Source: Desulfobacterales bacterium (GTDB lineage Bacteria > Desulfobacterota > Desulfobacteria > Desulfobacterales > Desulfobacteraceae). From it: a stretch of 40,811 nt of DNA. The notes beneath the pieces were generated by a model. The model was given only the letters and a program-made list of their open reading frames with translations, searched no databases and was not told the origin of the DNA. Below, in pieces: positions 18,294-27,627 of the stretch. Location: NCBI GenBank assembly GCA_023143455.1, contig JAGLHT010000017.1, forward strand, positions 1-40,811, in the 5' to 3' direction. Numbering within the stretch: position 1 is the stretch's first letter; each line of letters begins with the position of its first letter. A program made the position numbers and the translations under genes.

Positions 18294-19502
18294 TTAGACT
18301 ACGCTTGCCATTTTAAAAATTGGAAGATACATAGAAATTACAAGTCCACCGATAATCACCCCTAAAAATACTAACATAAAAGGTTCTATCAATTCAGTAA
18401 GATTACCAACAGCCTGATCAACTTCATCATCATAAAAATCTGCAATTTTACTTAACATGATATCCAAGGCACCGGTTGACTCCCCAACAGCAATCATTGA
18501 ACATACCATTGAAGGAAAAACTCCGCTTTCAAGCAACGGATCTGACATAGACCGTCCCTCGGAGATACCTGTTTTAACATCCAAAATTGCAAACTCAACA
18601 GATTTATTACCTGATGTTCTTGCAACAATATCTAAGGTATCAAGAATGGAAACGCCACTTGATAACATTGTGCTTGCAGTTCTTGTGAACTTTGCCACTG
18701 CAACTTTTCGAATTAGTATTCCTATAATAGGAAGTTTTAAAAAAAAATCATCTAAAATAATTCTTCCTCGATTATTCTTATAAATTCTACCTATTATTAT
18801 TGGAATAAGAAATATAAGACCTAAAATAATCCATTTGTATTTAACAGCAGCATCACTAAGTCCTACAACAATTTGTGTAGGCATTGGCAGAGCTTTATCC
18901 ATGGATGAAAACATCTGTGTAAAAACCGGAATAACAAATATAAGAATAATCGCTAAAACAATAACTGCAATTATCATTGTTACAGCAGGATAGATCATTG
19001 CGCCTTTTACCTTCTTTTTTAACTTTGCCATTTTTTCCATATATGCTGATAATCTACTTAAGATAACATCTAATATACCGCCTGCCTCTCCTGCTGCAAC
19101 CATGTTTACAAACAATTCATTAAATACTTTTGGAAATTTTTTTAATGCATCAGCAAATGTTTCTCCTGATTCAACACTTATCTTTACCTGTTTTATCATC
19201 CTTTTAAATGTAGTATTTTCCTGTTGAGAATGTAAAATCTCAAGACATTGTAGTAATGGCAAACCTGCATCAATCATTGTAGAAAACTGCCTGCAAAAAA
19301 CAATAACATCGTTTTCTTTAACCGGTGGTTGAAGAAAGGCAATGTTTTCGAGGATATCTTTTGGTTTTTTTTTAACTTTTATTGGAGTGATTTTTCTTCT
19401 TTGCAGGCTTACTCGGACCTGATCAGCACTTTCAGCTTCAACTTCCCCTTTTATTTTCCTGCCTTTTGGATTTTTTCCTGTCCATAAAAATACTTCAGGC
19501 AT
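18294..19502 (-). CDS. pilC: Type IV pilus / type II secretion inner-membrane protein PilC
   Basis: PilC is the inner-membrane platform of the type IV pilus, coupling the PilB/PilT motors to pilin. The 402 residues open with the family N-terminus (FLWTGKNPKGRKIKGEVEAES, then QVRVSLQRRKITPIKVKKK). Two T2SSF domains follow: the first has FCRQFSTMIDAGLPLLQCLEIL and helices at about 165-240; the second has FTRTASTMLSSGVSILDTLDIVA and ends with the helix LVFLGVIIGGLVISMYLPIF. A ribosome site GAGGA lies 6 nt before ATG 19502. GspF of a type II system is the alternative, but the N-terminus favours PilC. No pilB, pilT or pilin gene is in the window. Confidence 0.92.
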   Translation of the reverse strand: MPEVFLWTGKNPKGRKIKGEVEAESADQVRVSLQRRKITPIKVKKKPKDILENIAFLQPPVKENDVIVFCRQFSTMIDAGLPLLQCLEILHSQQENTTFKRMIKQVKISVESGETFADALKKFPKVFNELFVNMVAAGEAGGILDVILSRLSAYMEKMAKLKKKVKGAMIYPAVTMIIAVIVLAIILIFVIPVFTQMFSSMDKALPMPTQIVVGLSDAAVKYKWIILGLIFLIPIIIGRIYKNNRGRIILDDFFLKLPIIGILIRKVAVAKFTRTASTMLSSGVSILDTLDIVARTSGNKSVEFAILDVKTGISEGRSMSDPLLESGVFPSMVCSMIAVGESTGALDIMLSKIADFYDDEVDQAVGNLTELIEPFMLVFLGVIIGGLVISMYLPIFKMASVV

Positions 19503-19565
19503 AATTTTCCTCTTCTTTATAGTAATTTGTTAGTTAAACATTATCATAGACACAATAAAGAGCAA

Positions 19566-19594
19566 TTGTAAAATAATTTTTATTATACTATAGA
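19566..19594 (+). promoter_or_regulatory. Putative promoter for the DHH-CBS-nucleotidyltransferase gene
   Basis: TTGTAA (19566-19571), 17 nt, TATAGA (19589-19594) lie in the 128-bp divergent gap opposite pilC. The predicted transcript start near 19601 leaves about 30 nt of leader before the TTG start at 19631. Confidence 0.35.
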
Positions 19595-19630
19595 TATATT
19601 TTATACATTGATTACAATGGATGTTCAATC

Positions 19631-22306
19631 TTGACAAAAAAAAAAATTAAAGCTGATACTATAATCACAAGCCATATTAATGCTGATTTTGATGCAGTTG
19701 CATCAATGCTTGCGGCTCAAAAACTATATCCTGACTCTGTAATCATTTTTCCAGGCACCCAGGAAAAAAACCTTAAAGATTTTTTTATTAGCACAATGAG
19801 CTATCTTTTTAATATGGCAAAGCCCTCTACTATTGACTTCTCGTCAGTTAAAAGGCTTGTTATTGTTGATACAAAACAAAAAAACAGACTTCTTGGTGTC
19901 GAGAAACTTTTAGAGAAAAAAAATATTGATATTCATATTTACGATCATCATCCGCCATTTAACGATGATATCAGAGGCTCTTTTGAACTTATTCATGATT
20001 ATGGCGCCACTGTAACTATTTTAAGTAAAATAATCAGAGAGAAAAAAATCAAGCTCACAAGTGATGAAGCCACGATCATGGCCTTGGGCATTTACGAAGA
20101 CACGGGGCTTTTTACTTATGCCTCAACAAAACCTGAAGATTTTAAGGAAGCAGCCTTTCTTTTGTCATGTGGTGCAAGCCTTGATACCATCGCAAATCTT
20201 GTTGTGAAGGAAATAAGATCTGACCAGGTGACCTGGCTAAATGAGTTGTTAAACGAAATGGTCTTACATAAAATCAATGGAATTGATGTCCATATATCGA
20301 CCATCTCTTCACCTAAATATATTGCTGATCTTGCTTCAATTGTTCAAAAAATTGTAAGAATGGAGAATCTGGATGTTTTTTTCACCATCGTGTTAATGGA
20401 CAATAAAGTAAATATTATTGCCAGAAACCGTTTGCCTGATATTGATGTTGGGAAAATTATGGCAAATTTTGGCGGCGGCGGGCACTTATATGCTGCCTCT
20501 GCCAAACTACATAATAAGACCCTTGCCCAGGTTGAACAGCAACTCTTAAAATTGCTTACTAAGAATTTTAAATCACACTCTCTGGCAACAACACTCATGA
20601 GCTCTCCTGTAATTACAATAGACCCTGATATGAAATGTAAAGATGCAAGCACTCTCATGACTCAATATAATAAAAACGTACTCTTAGTTATTAAAGAAAA
20701 TTCAAAATTCCCAGAAGGATATATAACAAGACAAATTATTGAAAAAATAATTTACCATAATCTTGAGCACTTATCAGTTAAAGAATATATGAATTCTGAG
20801 GTAGTCACAATAAGTGCCAATGCTACCCTTTCAAAAATCGAACAAATAATAATTGAAAATGGACAACCCATTTTACCCGTTAAAAGCAACAATAAAATTA
20901 AAGGGGTAATAACTAAAACTGATCTATTAAATTTTCTTGTCCAACACAATAAAGATATTAAACAATCGGAAAAAGAAGATATAAATACAATTAAGGAAGC
21001 AAAAAAACGCAAAATTAATAATATAATTTCGCAAAGATTGGATAAATATCATCAGGATATCTTAATATCTCTAGGAAATATTGGAAATAAGTTGGGATAC
21101 GGAACATATGTTGTTGGAGGCTTTGTAAGAGACCTTCTTATTAATAGAAAAATTGATGATATTGATATTGTTGTTGAAGGAGATGGGATTGCTTTTGCTA
21201 AAAAATTTGCTGAGATCAATGGGCTAAGAACGCATGGATACAAAAAATTTGGTACTGCTGTAATAATTTATCCCGATGGTTTTAAAATTGATGTTGCCTC
21301 GGCAAGATATGAATATTATAAAACCCCGGCAGCCCTTCCAACAATAAAAATGAGCTCCATTAAATCCGACCTTTTTCGAAGAGACTTTACAATCAATACT
21401 TTTGCGATTTGCCTTAATCCTAACAATTATGGAACAATTATTGATTTTTTTGGGGCAAACCGTGACCTTAAAGATAAGGCTATCAGAGTAATACATAACC
21501 TTAGCTTTGTGGAAGATCCTACAAGAATTTTTCGTGCTATTAAATTTGCTAATCGATTTGACTTTACAATTGGAAAGGTAACATCTTCTTTAATTAAAAA
21601 CGCAATTGATATTGACTGTTTTAAAAACTTAAGTGGATTAAGGGTTTTATCTGAATTAAAACAAATTTTTGAAGAAGAGAATCCTATCCCTGCGATCAAG
21701 AGCCTTCAACATTATGGCCTTGAAAAAATCCTTCACCCTGAGCTTAATATTGATAATGACACGTACAAACTCTTTGATGAAGTTTATAAAGTTTTATCCT
21801 GGCATGATCTGCTTTATACGGATGAAAAATTTTTAAGATGGTCTTTATATTTTATGGCACTGACAAAAAAATGTTCCTTCAAAATCGCAGGTCAACTATG
21901 TACACGGCTTAAACTCCCTGAAAAAGAAAAAATAATCATATTGAAAAACAGGCTAAAAGCTCAAAAACATCTATCAATTCTTGAGAATAATTTTCCATTA
22001 AAGAATAGCGAACTTTATAAACTACTTTCTGTTTTTAAAACTGAACTAATTCTCTATATGATTGCATCTGCAAATACACAAAACACCAAAAAAGCAATTA
22101 CCCATTATTATACAAAATTAAAATCTGTAAAAATATCTATTCGGGGAAAAGACCTACTTGCCATGGGGCTTAAACCCGGACCTTTTTATAGTGATACTCT
22201 TACTGCAATTTTAAATGCAAAGCTTGACAAAGAAATTAAAACCAAAACCGATGAAAAAAAATATGCTGTAAAATATATTAAAGGAAATAAATTGATTGAT
22301 TCTTAA
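19631..22306 (+). CDS. DHH-CBS-polyA polymerase fusion (tRNA nucleotidyltransferase family)
   Basis: An 891-residue multidomain protein. Residues 1-300 are a DHH/DHHA1 phosphoesterase unit (SHINADFDAVASML; IVDTKQKNR; YDHHPPFN; later GGGGHLYAASAK). Two CBS domains follow (about 315-375 and 378-440). The C-terminal half is a class II polyA polymerase/CCA enzyme: YVVGGFVRDLL, DIDIVVEGDG (the catalytic Asp pair), RRDFTINTFAI, EDPTRIFRAIKFANR. Such fusions are known in Desulfobacterota and Aquifex and act in adding all or part of the tRNA CCA end; which nucleotides this one adds cannot be told. The start is TTG 19631, just before a run of 11 A (19636-19646). ATG 19621 lies in another frame and would join the gene if one A were lost. 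trpS follows 62 bp downstream. Confidence 0.9.
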   Translation: MTKKKIKADTIITSHINADFDAVASMLAAQKLYPDSVIIFPGTQEKNLKDFFISTMSYLFNMAKPSTIDFSSVKRLVIVDTKQKNRLLGVEKLLEKKNIDIHIYDHHPPFNDDIRGSFELIHDYGATVTILSKIIREKKIKLTSDEATIMALGIYEDTGLFTYASTKPEDFKEAAFLLSCGASLDTIANLVVKEIRSDQVTWLNELLNEMVLHKINGIDVHISTISSPKYIADLASIVQKIVRMENLDVFFTIVLMDNKVNIIARNRLPDIDVGKIMANFGGGGHLYAASAKLHNKTLAQVEQQLLKLLTKNFKSHSLATTLMSSPVITIDPDMKCKDASTLMTQYNKNVLLVIKENSKFPEGYITRQIIEKIIYHNLEHLSVKEYMNSEVVTISANATLSKIEQIIIENGQPILPVKSNNKIKGVITKTDLLNFLVQHNKDIKQSEKEDINTIKEAKKRKINNIISQRLDKYHQDILISLGNIGNKLGYGTYVVGGFVRDLLINRKIDDIDIVVEGDGIAFAKKFAEINGLRTHGYKKFGTAVIIYPDGFKIDVASARYEYYKTPAALPTIKMSSIKSDLFRRDFTINTFAICLNPNNYGTIIDFFGANRDLKDKAIRVIHNLSFVEDPTRIFRAIKFANRFDFTIGKVTSSLIKNAIDIDCFKNLSGLRVLSELKQIFEEENPIPAIKSLQHYGLEKILHPELNIDNDTYKLFDEVYKVLSWHDLLYTDEKFLRWSLYFMALTKKCSFKIAGQLCTRLKLPEKEKIIILKNRLKAQKHLSILENNFPLKNSELYKLLSVFKTELILYMIASANTQNTKKAITHYYTKLKSVKISIRGKDLLAMGLKPGPFYSDTLTAILNAKLDKEIKTKTDEKKYAVKYIKGNKLIDS

Positions 22307-22368
22307 TAGGATTATATGTTAATTCCTCTTGGAAATTTTGTTAAAATCAAGCTACAGGATAATAGACA

Positions 22369-23379
22369 ATGAAAAATGCAGATTTTTTAACCGGGATCAC
22401 AACAAGCGGTACCCCTCACCTTGGAAATTTTGTAGGTGCCATCCGACCTGCTGTTAAAACAAGTAAAGATAACAATTTAACATCATATTATTTTCTTGCT
22501 GATTTCCACTCTCTTATTAAATGCCATGACCCTGAGCGTGTAAAAAAATCAACACTTGAGATAGCTGCTGCCTGGATAGCTTTAGGTCTAGATACTGATA
22601 ATTGTATCTTTTACAGACAATCTGACATACCTGAAATACCAGAACTAACATGGATATTAACCTGTATCACCCCAAAAGGCTTAATGAATAGAGCCCATGC
22701 ATACAAAGCCAATGTTGATGAGAATAAAAATACAGGAAAAAAAGATCTTGATATAAATATATCAATGGGACTTTTCAGTTATCCAATACTTATGGCAGCG
22801 GATATTTTAATGTTTAATGCAAAAAAAGTTCCAGTAGGGAAAGATCAGATTCAACATCTTGAAATGACCCGGGATATTGCAGCAAAATTTAACAACCAAT
22901 ATAAAGAACTTTTTACTTATCCAGAGGTTGTAGTTGATGAAACAAGTTCTGTATTAGCAGGTCTTGATGGAAGAAAAATGAGCAAAAGCTACAATAATAT
23001 TATCCCACTGTTTGATACGGAAAAAAATCTTAGAAAGCTTATTATGAAAATTAAAACTAATTCACAGGAACCTGATGAGCCCAAGGATTATAAAACATGC
23101 ACATTGTTTTCCATATTTGAAGCTTTTGCATCTAAAAATGAAATTAAAACTATGAAAGAAAAGTACAGCCAGGGTATTGCTTGGGGGACAATGAAACAGG
23201 AACTTTTTGAATATATTAATGAAACCTTAAAAGAGTCAAGAAAAATATATAGCCAACTTATTAGCTCACCTTCTGATATTGAAAATATTCTTAAAAAAGG
23301 AAGAGATAAAGCAAGGGAATATTCAGTGCCCTTTCTTTCAGAAATTAGAAAAGCAACTGGGATTCAATCACTTGTGTAA
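22369..23379 (+). CDS. trpS: Tryptophanyl-tRNA synthetase
   Basis: TrpS charges tRNA-Trp. The 336-residue length is standard for the bacterial class I enzyme. The HIGH equivalent is GTPHLGN at residues 14-20, following GITTS. SYYFLADFHSL, the TWILTCITPKGLMNRAHAYK segment and GLFSYPILMAADILMF are typical. VGKDQIQHLEMTRDIA leads to the KMSKS motif at about 204-208 (GLDGRKMSKSYNN). AGGAT lies about 9 nt before ATG. The 3' end overlaps the convergent pseudouridine synthase gene by 12 bp. There is no T-box or Trp-codon leader in the short 62-bp upstream gap. Confidence 0.97.
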   Translation: MKNADFLTGITTSGTPHLGNFVGAIRPAVKTSKDNNLTSYYFLADFHSLIKCHDPERVKKSTLEIAAAWIALGLDTDNCIFYRQSDIPEIPELTWILTCITPKGLMNRAHAYKANVDENKNTGKKDLDINISMGLFSYPILMAADILMFNAKKVPVGKDQIQHLEMTRDIAAKFNNQYKELFTYPEVVVDETSSVLAGLDGRKMSKSYNNIIPLFDTEKNLRKLIMKIKTNSQEPDEPKDYKTCTLFSIFEAFASKNEIKTMKEKYSQGIAWGTMKQELFEYINETLKESRKIYSQLISSPSDIENILKKGRDKAREYSVPFLSEIRKATGIQSLV

Positions 23380-24066
23380 TAGTTGAATTTCTTTTTTATT
23401 AAGATATCTCCAGCTTCCAATTTTTAGATTACCAAGCTTAATATTTGACACTCTTATTCTTTTCAGGCTCTTTACCCTATTCCCAACTTTTTCCAGCATT
23501 TTCCTTATTTGACGATTTTTTCCCTGTTTTAACACTATATTGAAACTATATTTCGAAAGCCTTGTAACCTTGGATTCCCGTGTTTTTCCACCCTCAATAA
23601 TAATTCCCTGCTCCATCCTTTTTAATGCATTATCAGAAATAATTTCATAAGTTATAACATCATATTCTTTTTCATGATCAAATGATGGATGGGACAGTTT
23701 ATTGTGGAGATCACCATCATTTGTTAATAAAATCAATCCTTCAGAATCCTTATCAAGCCTTCCCACAGGGTAAATTCGTTCCTTTATATCAATTAAATCA
23801 AGAATGATTTTTTCTTTTCGGTGGGAGCATGATGAGATAAAACCTCTAGGCTTATTCAATGCAATATAAATATTTTCTTTTTGAGTATTGAGAATTACCT
23901 CATTATCATCAAATAAAATATTATCATTTTCAGGATCAACTTTAATTCCAGGCTCAATAATTATTTTATTGTTTACGCTAACTCGGCCTTGAGAAATAAA
24001 CTCTTCTGCTTTTCTTCTTGAACAGACACCAGCATTAGCAAGAAATTTTTGTAACCTCATTATCAT
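23368..24066 (-). CDS. Pseudouridine synthase, RsuA/RluB family
   Basis: A 232-residue RNA-modifying enzyme that isomerises uridine to pseudouridine in rRNA. The N-terminal S4 RNA-binding domain reads MRLQKFLANAGVCSRRKAEEFI and continues to about residue 60. The catalytic domain holds the motif GRLDKDSEGLILLTNDGDL, whose first Asp is the nucleophile. The C-terminal GKNRQIRKMLEKVG and LKRIRVSNIKLGNLKIGSWRYL are typical of RluB-type enzymes acting on 23S rRNA. RsuA (16S) or RluE/F cannot be excluded. Its ATG overlaps the argJ stop (ATGA), so it is coupled to argJ. A second ATG at 24060 is equally possible. Confidence 0.92.
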   Translation of the reverse strand: MIMRLQKFLANAGVCSRRKAEEFISQGRVSVNNKIIIEPGIKVDPENDNILFDDNEVILNTQKENIYIALNKPRGFISSCSHRKEKIILDLIDIKERIYPVGRLDKDSEGLILLTNDGDLHNKLSHPSFDHEKEYDVITYEIISDNALKRMEQGIIIEGGKTRESKVTRLSKYSFNIVLKQGKNRQIRKMLEKVGNRVKSLKRIRVSNIKLGNLKIGSWRYLNKKEIQLLHK

Positions 24067-25232
24067 GATCGATAATTTGCGTTAATTGTTACATACTCTT
24101 GTGAAAAATCACAAAATAAAAAATAATCTTCGAAGTTACCAATATTAAGGTCAAGAATAATCTCATATTCATTATTTTTCAAAACTAAATTTGCTTTAAT
24201 CTCAGCATCCTTTCCACACCATTGTCCTTTGTCAACTATTAACACATCATCAAACTTAAGATCAATTTGCTCCATCACAACTTGGGCACCTGATCTTCCA
24301 GCGGCGGCAACAATTCTACCCCAGTTCGGATCTTCACCAAATAATGCTGTTTTAACAAGATTTGAATCAGCAATGGTTTGAGCTGCCATAAATGCATCCT
24401 TGGGGTTTTGAGCACCTTTAACAATTATTTTTGCAAGCTTTGTAGCTCCTTCTCCATCTTTCACTATTTTTTTGGAAAGATCAAAAAGCACATGGTCCAA
24501 GCTTTTTTGGAATATAACAATATCGTCTATATCTTCTACAAAAGCTTGAGACATACCATTTGCCAAACATATTACCGTATCATTAGTACTGGTATCACCA
24601 TCAACACAAATCCTGTTAAAGGAACTATCACAGGATTTGTGTAAGATTGGCTGAAGCACAGAAGATGAAATATTTATATCCGTACATATAAAAGCGAGCA
24701 TTGTCGCCATATCAGGTTTAATCATGCCCGAACCCTTGGCAACTCCGGTAATAGTAAATCCCTTCCCCTTAATAACACCTTTTGTTATCACCTTTTTGGT
24801 TGTTTTATCTGTTGTAAGAATAGCTTTTGCAAAATTATCGATATTTCCTGAGTCAATTTCTTTGATCAGCAAAGGAATCCCTTTTTCAAAATTCTCCATG
24901 GGAAGAGGCAGGCCAATAACACCAGTAGAAGAAACTATTACAAATTCTGAAGAAATACCAAATGCCTTTGCTACCATATTTGATGAATCTATTGCATCTT
25001 TTAATCCTTTTTCCCCGGTAAAACAATTTGCATTACCGCTATTTACAAGGACAGCCTGACAGACACCTTGTTTTAATTTTTCTTTGCCTAAAATAACTGG
25101 AGCTGCGATAATTTTATTTTTGGTAAAAACTGCAGCCAGTGTGGCTGGCTTTTCTGAAAAAATAATACCGAGATCTGCTTGGTTGCCATGTTTAATCCCA
25201 GCATCTATCCCATGAAATTTAAATCCTTTCAT
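24063..25232 (-). CDS. argJ: Bifunctional glutamate N-acetyltransferase / amino-acid acetyltransferase ArgJ
   Basis: ArgJ transfers acetyl from N-acetylornithine to glutamate in the cyclic arginine pathway. From ATG 25232 it has 389 residues. I chose it over the TTG at 25247 because GGGAG lies 8 nt before it. The precursor cleaves itself: KGSGMIKPDMATMLAF contains the conserved Ala-Thr junction, with Thr177 becoming the N-terminal nucleophile of the beta chain. Other family segments are LVNSGNANCFTGEKG, VIVSSTGVIG, NRICVDGDTSTNDT and GEDPNWGRIVAAAGRSGA, and the ending DLNIGN--DYLFCDFSQEYVTINANYRS is recognisable in form. No other arg gene is nearby. Whether it also makes acetylglutamate from acetyl-CoA cannot be told. 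Confidence 0.96.
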   Translation of the reverse strand: MKGFKFHGIDAGIKHGNQADLGIIFSEKPATLAAVFTKNKIIAAPVILGKEKLKQGVCQAVLVNSGNANCFTGEKGLKDAIDSSNMVAKAFGISSEFVIVSSTGVIGLPLPMENFEKGIPLLIKEIDSGNIDNFAKAILTTDKTTKKVITKGVIKGKGFTITGVAKGSGMIKPDMATMLAFICTDINISSSVLQPILHKSCDSSFNRICVDGDTSTNDTVICLANGMSQAFVEDIDDIVIFQKSLDHVLFDLSKKIVKDGEGATKLAKIIVKGAQNPKDAFMAAQTIADSNLVKTALFGEDPNWGRIVAAAGRSGAQVVMEQIDLKFDDVLIVDKGQWCGKDAEIKANLVLKNNEYEIILDLNIGNFEDYFLFCDFSQEYVTINANYRS

Positions 25233-25432
25233 TTTTATTGCTCCCAATTTCCACTATTATTAGTAAAGCCATTCTAAATTGAATAAATTCTGAAAATATT
25301 TACCTTAAATTACTACAAAAAAGAAAAAAACACCATGATTCCTACTTTTACAGCAGTTTTATATTGAGAAAATAAAATACATTTGCGTTTTTTATTGGCA
25401 TTATTTTGATATTTATAGTAATAATATAATGA

Positions 25433-25461
25433 TATATATAAAAACAATTAATTTATATATA
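25433..25461. repeat. AT-only inverted repeat upstream of the Ser/Thr kinase gene
   Basis: TATATATAAA (25433-25442) and TTTATATATA (25452-25461) are exact reverse complements with a 9-nt spacer, ending 28 bp before the kinase start. A TATAAT hexamer sits just upstream (25425-25430). It may be an operator or an mRNA hairpin; low complexity makes chance origin possible. Confidence 0.4.
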
Positions 25462-25489
25462 ATAATTAACCCTAAAAATAAAAAAAACA

Positions 25490-27622
25490 ATGTTTAAGCC
25501 AAAACAATTTGGAAAATATTTACTTGTTGATAAAATTGCAGCTGGTGGTTTAGCTGAGCTTTTCACGAGTAGAGTTTCTGGCGCTCAGGGTTTTGAAAAA
25601 CTGATTGCTATAAAAACAATCCTTCCTCATCTCGCCCAGGAAAATGAACTGATAAACTGCTTTATAGATGAAGCCAAGCTTGCAGCATTGCTGAATCATC
25701 AAAATATTGTGCAAATTTATGATTTTGGAGATATTGACGGCACTTTTTATATTGCCATGCAGTATCTTTTTGGAAAAGACCTTCGAAGAGTATTAGATAG
25801 AGCAAAAGAAAAAAAACTTTCTTTAGACCTTGGATATAGTCTTTATATAACCTCACTGATTTGCTCTGGGTTAGACTATGCACATAATCTAAAAGATCTT
25901 AAAGGGACACCCCTTAAATTAATTCACAGAGATGTCACCCCTCAAAACATTATCCTTACATATGACGGGGATGTAAAAATTGTTGATTTCGGTATTGCTA
26001 AAGCTGCTGCCAGAAGCACATTAACTCAAATTGGAACAATAAAAGGCAAAGTTGCTCATATGTCCCCTGAGCAAGCGTCAGGGCAAAGCATTGATCACCG
26101 TTCTGATATTTTTTCGACGGGTATTATTTTATATGAATTAGTTACAGGCAAAAAGATGTTCACCGGTGATACTATGGAAATTTTAGCTAAAGTTCGCGAC
26201 TGTAAGTTTGAACTTGCTGAATACATTATTCCTGATCTTCCAAAAAAAGTATACTCAATTATACATCGTGCCCTTGCTAAAGATCCTGATAAACGTTACC
26301 AGTCTTGTGGTGAAATGCAAACTGATCTTGAAGATTGTATCCATGAGCTCACTGTTTGGCCGACTTCTCGTGGTTTAAGTAAAACCATGAATTTAATCTA
26401 TCAAGATGACATTACTGTTGAAGAAAATGTTATGCGGAAAACTGCAACCATAAACATTCGTAATGTTAATCAACGTGAAAATGAAATTGATTATGAAGGA
26501 ACAGCTGGTGAAATTATTTTCGAAGATGCGGCATATGATAACGCTACCAAAATTCAAGATTATGAAAATATTAATGCCACTGAAAACTTAACTGGCTCTT
26601 TCACAAAAGTAATCAAAAAGCATGAAGGATCAAAAGTTCCTGTTCTGATGTATGCAATCATTGTAATACTGGCATTGGCTTCAATTATCAGTATTTTAGT
26701 TTATATGCCCAATATGAGATCAATACCACAAAATAAACTCTTACAAACTGACACCTTCACACCCTTTAATTTAAATGTTTCTAAAAAATCAACAATATCA
26801 TCAAATACTAATCCATCATCTCTATCAGATAAATCTCCAATTGAAAAAATTCAAAAAAAACAAGCAGCATCTAAAAAAACCACCAAATCTAAAACAACAA
26901 ACAACTCTGCCTCAGATAAAAATTTATCAATTATAGAATCTGTTAATTCAAACTCTGACCTGCTTGAAAATGAAAATTCATTATATAATTCAATAGTCAT
27001 TACAAAAAGAATACCTAAAAAAAGCAATGTTGAAACAATTTTAGAAGTAAAAAATGCAAAAAGAGCGTTAGATAATAACGAATACAAAGATTCAGTAGCC
27101 TTTTTTGAAAAAGCTATTACCAACCATCCAGCCCTTGCAACGGAAATTACCAAATTTTACGCATTTAATTTCCGGGAAAAGGGAATCAAGATACAAAGTA
27201 CAAACAAAATGCAGGCTAAAGTATATTTATCCAAAGCTATAAAAATTGAACCTTCAAATCCACACAATTATTTTCAATTAGGACTTTTATATATCCGATT
27301 AAATGATTTCTCATCCGCAATAGATGAATACAATAAAGCAGTTAACTTAGATTTTAAATCCCCAACAATCTATTTTAATATGGGATATGCGTATGCCAAA
27401 CTAAAAAAATATAAAGAAGCTGAAGCAATGTTTGTTAAATCAATTAATCTTAATCCTCCATACAAAGATGAAGCTTTGTTTAATTTAGCTGTGGTACAAA
27501 CTTTACATGGGAAAAATAATGCAGCCGTTAAAAATCTAAAAATAATTCTTCGGGCAAATGCTAATAACAAAAAAGCTAAACTACTTCTTTCAAAAATTAA
27601 AAAAGAAATAGGGCAAACATAA
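25490..27622 (+). CDS. Transmembrane Ser/Thr protein kinase with C-terminal TPR repeats
   Basis: A 710-residue Hanks-type kinase. The kinase domain (about 8-290) has a glycine loop (AAGGLAELF), Lys42 in AIKTI, catalytic HRDVTPQN (146-153, Asp148), DFG (166-168) and SPEQ (192-195) in place of APE. A juxtamembrane region rich in Asn and Glu follows. One membrane helix is at about 383-406 (VPVLMYAIIVILALASIISILVYM). A low-complexity Ser/Lys region and at least four TPR-like repeats (about 525-705: LGLLYIRLNDFSSAIDEYNKAV; NMGYAYAKLKKYKEAEAMFVKSI) lie on the far side, presumably periplasmic. The HRDVTPQN form is common in myxobacteria and Desulfobacterota. It opens a cluster with a PP2C phosphatase and an FHA protein. 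No clear ribosome site precedes the ATG. Confidence 0.92.
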   Translation: MFKPKQFGKYLLVDKIAAGGLAELFTSRVSGAQGFEKLIAIKTILPHLAQENELINCFIDEAKLAALLNHQNIVQIYDFGDIDGTFYIAMQYLFGKDLRRVLDRAKEKKLSLDLGYSLYITSLICSGLDYAHNLKDLKGTPLKLIHRDVTPQNIILTYDGDVKIVDFGIAKAAARSTLTQIGTIKGKVAHMSPEQASGQSIDHRSDIFSTGIILYELVTGKKMFTGDTMEILAKVRDCKFELAEYIIPDLPKKVYSIIHRALAKDPDKRYQSCGEMQTDLEDCIHELTVWPTSRGLSKTMNLIYQDDITVEENVMRKTATINIRNVNQRENEIDYEGTAGEIIFEDAAYDNATKIQDYENINATENLTGSFTKVIKKHEGSKVPVLMYAIIVILALASIISILVYMPNMRSIPQNKLLQTDTFTPFNLNVSKKSTISSNTNPSSLSDKSPIEKIQKKQAASKKTTKSKTTNNSASDKNLSIIESVNSNSDLLENENSLYNSIVITKRIPKKSNVETILEVKNAKRALDNNEYKDSVAFFEKAITNHPALATEITKFYAFNFREKGIKIQSTNKMQAKVYLSKAIKIEPSNPHNYFQLGLLYIRLNDFSSAIDEYNKAVNLDFKSPTIYFNMGYAYAKLKKYKEAEAMFVKSINLNPPYKDEALFNLAVVQTLHGKNNAAVKNLKIILRANANNKKAKLLLSKIKKEIGQT

Positions 27623-27627
27623 TTAAA

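Noticed and set aside
25395-25411. Sigma-54-like TTGGCA element upstream of the Ser/Thr kinase
   Set aside because: The -12 half (TTGC) is not present at the right spacing.
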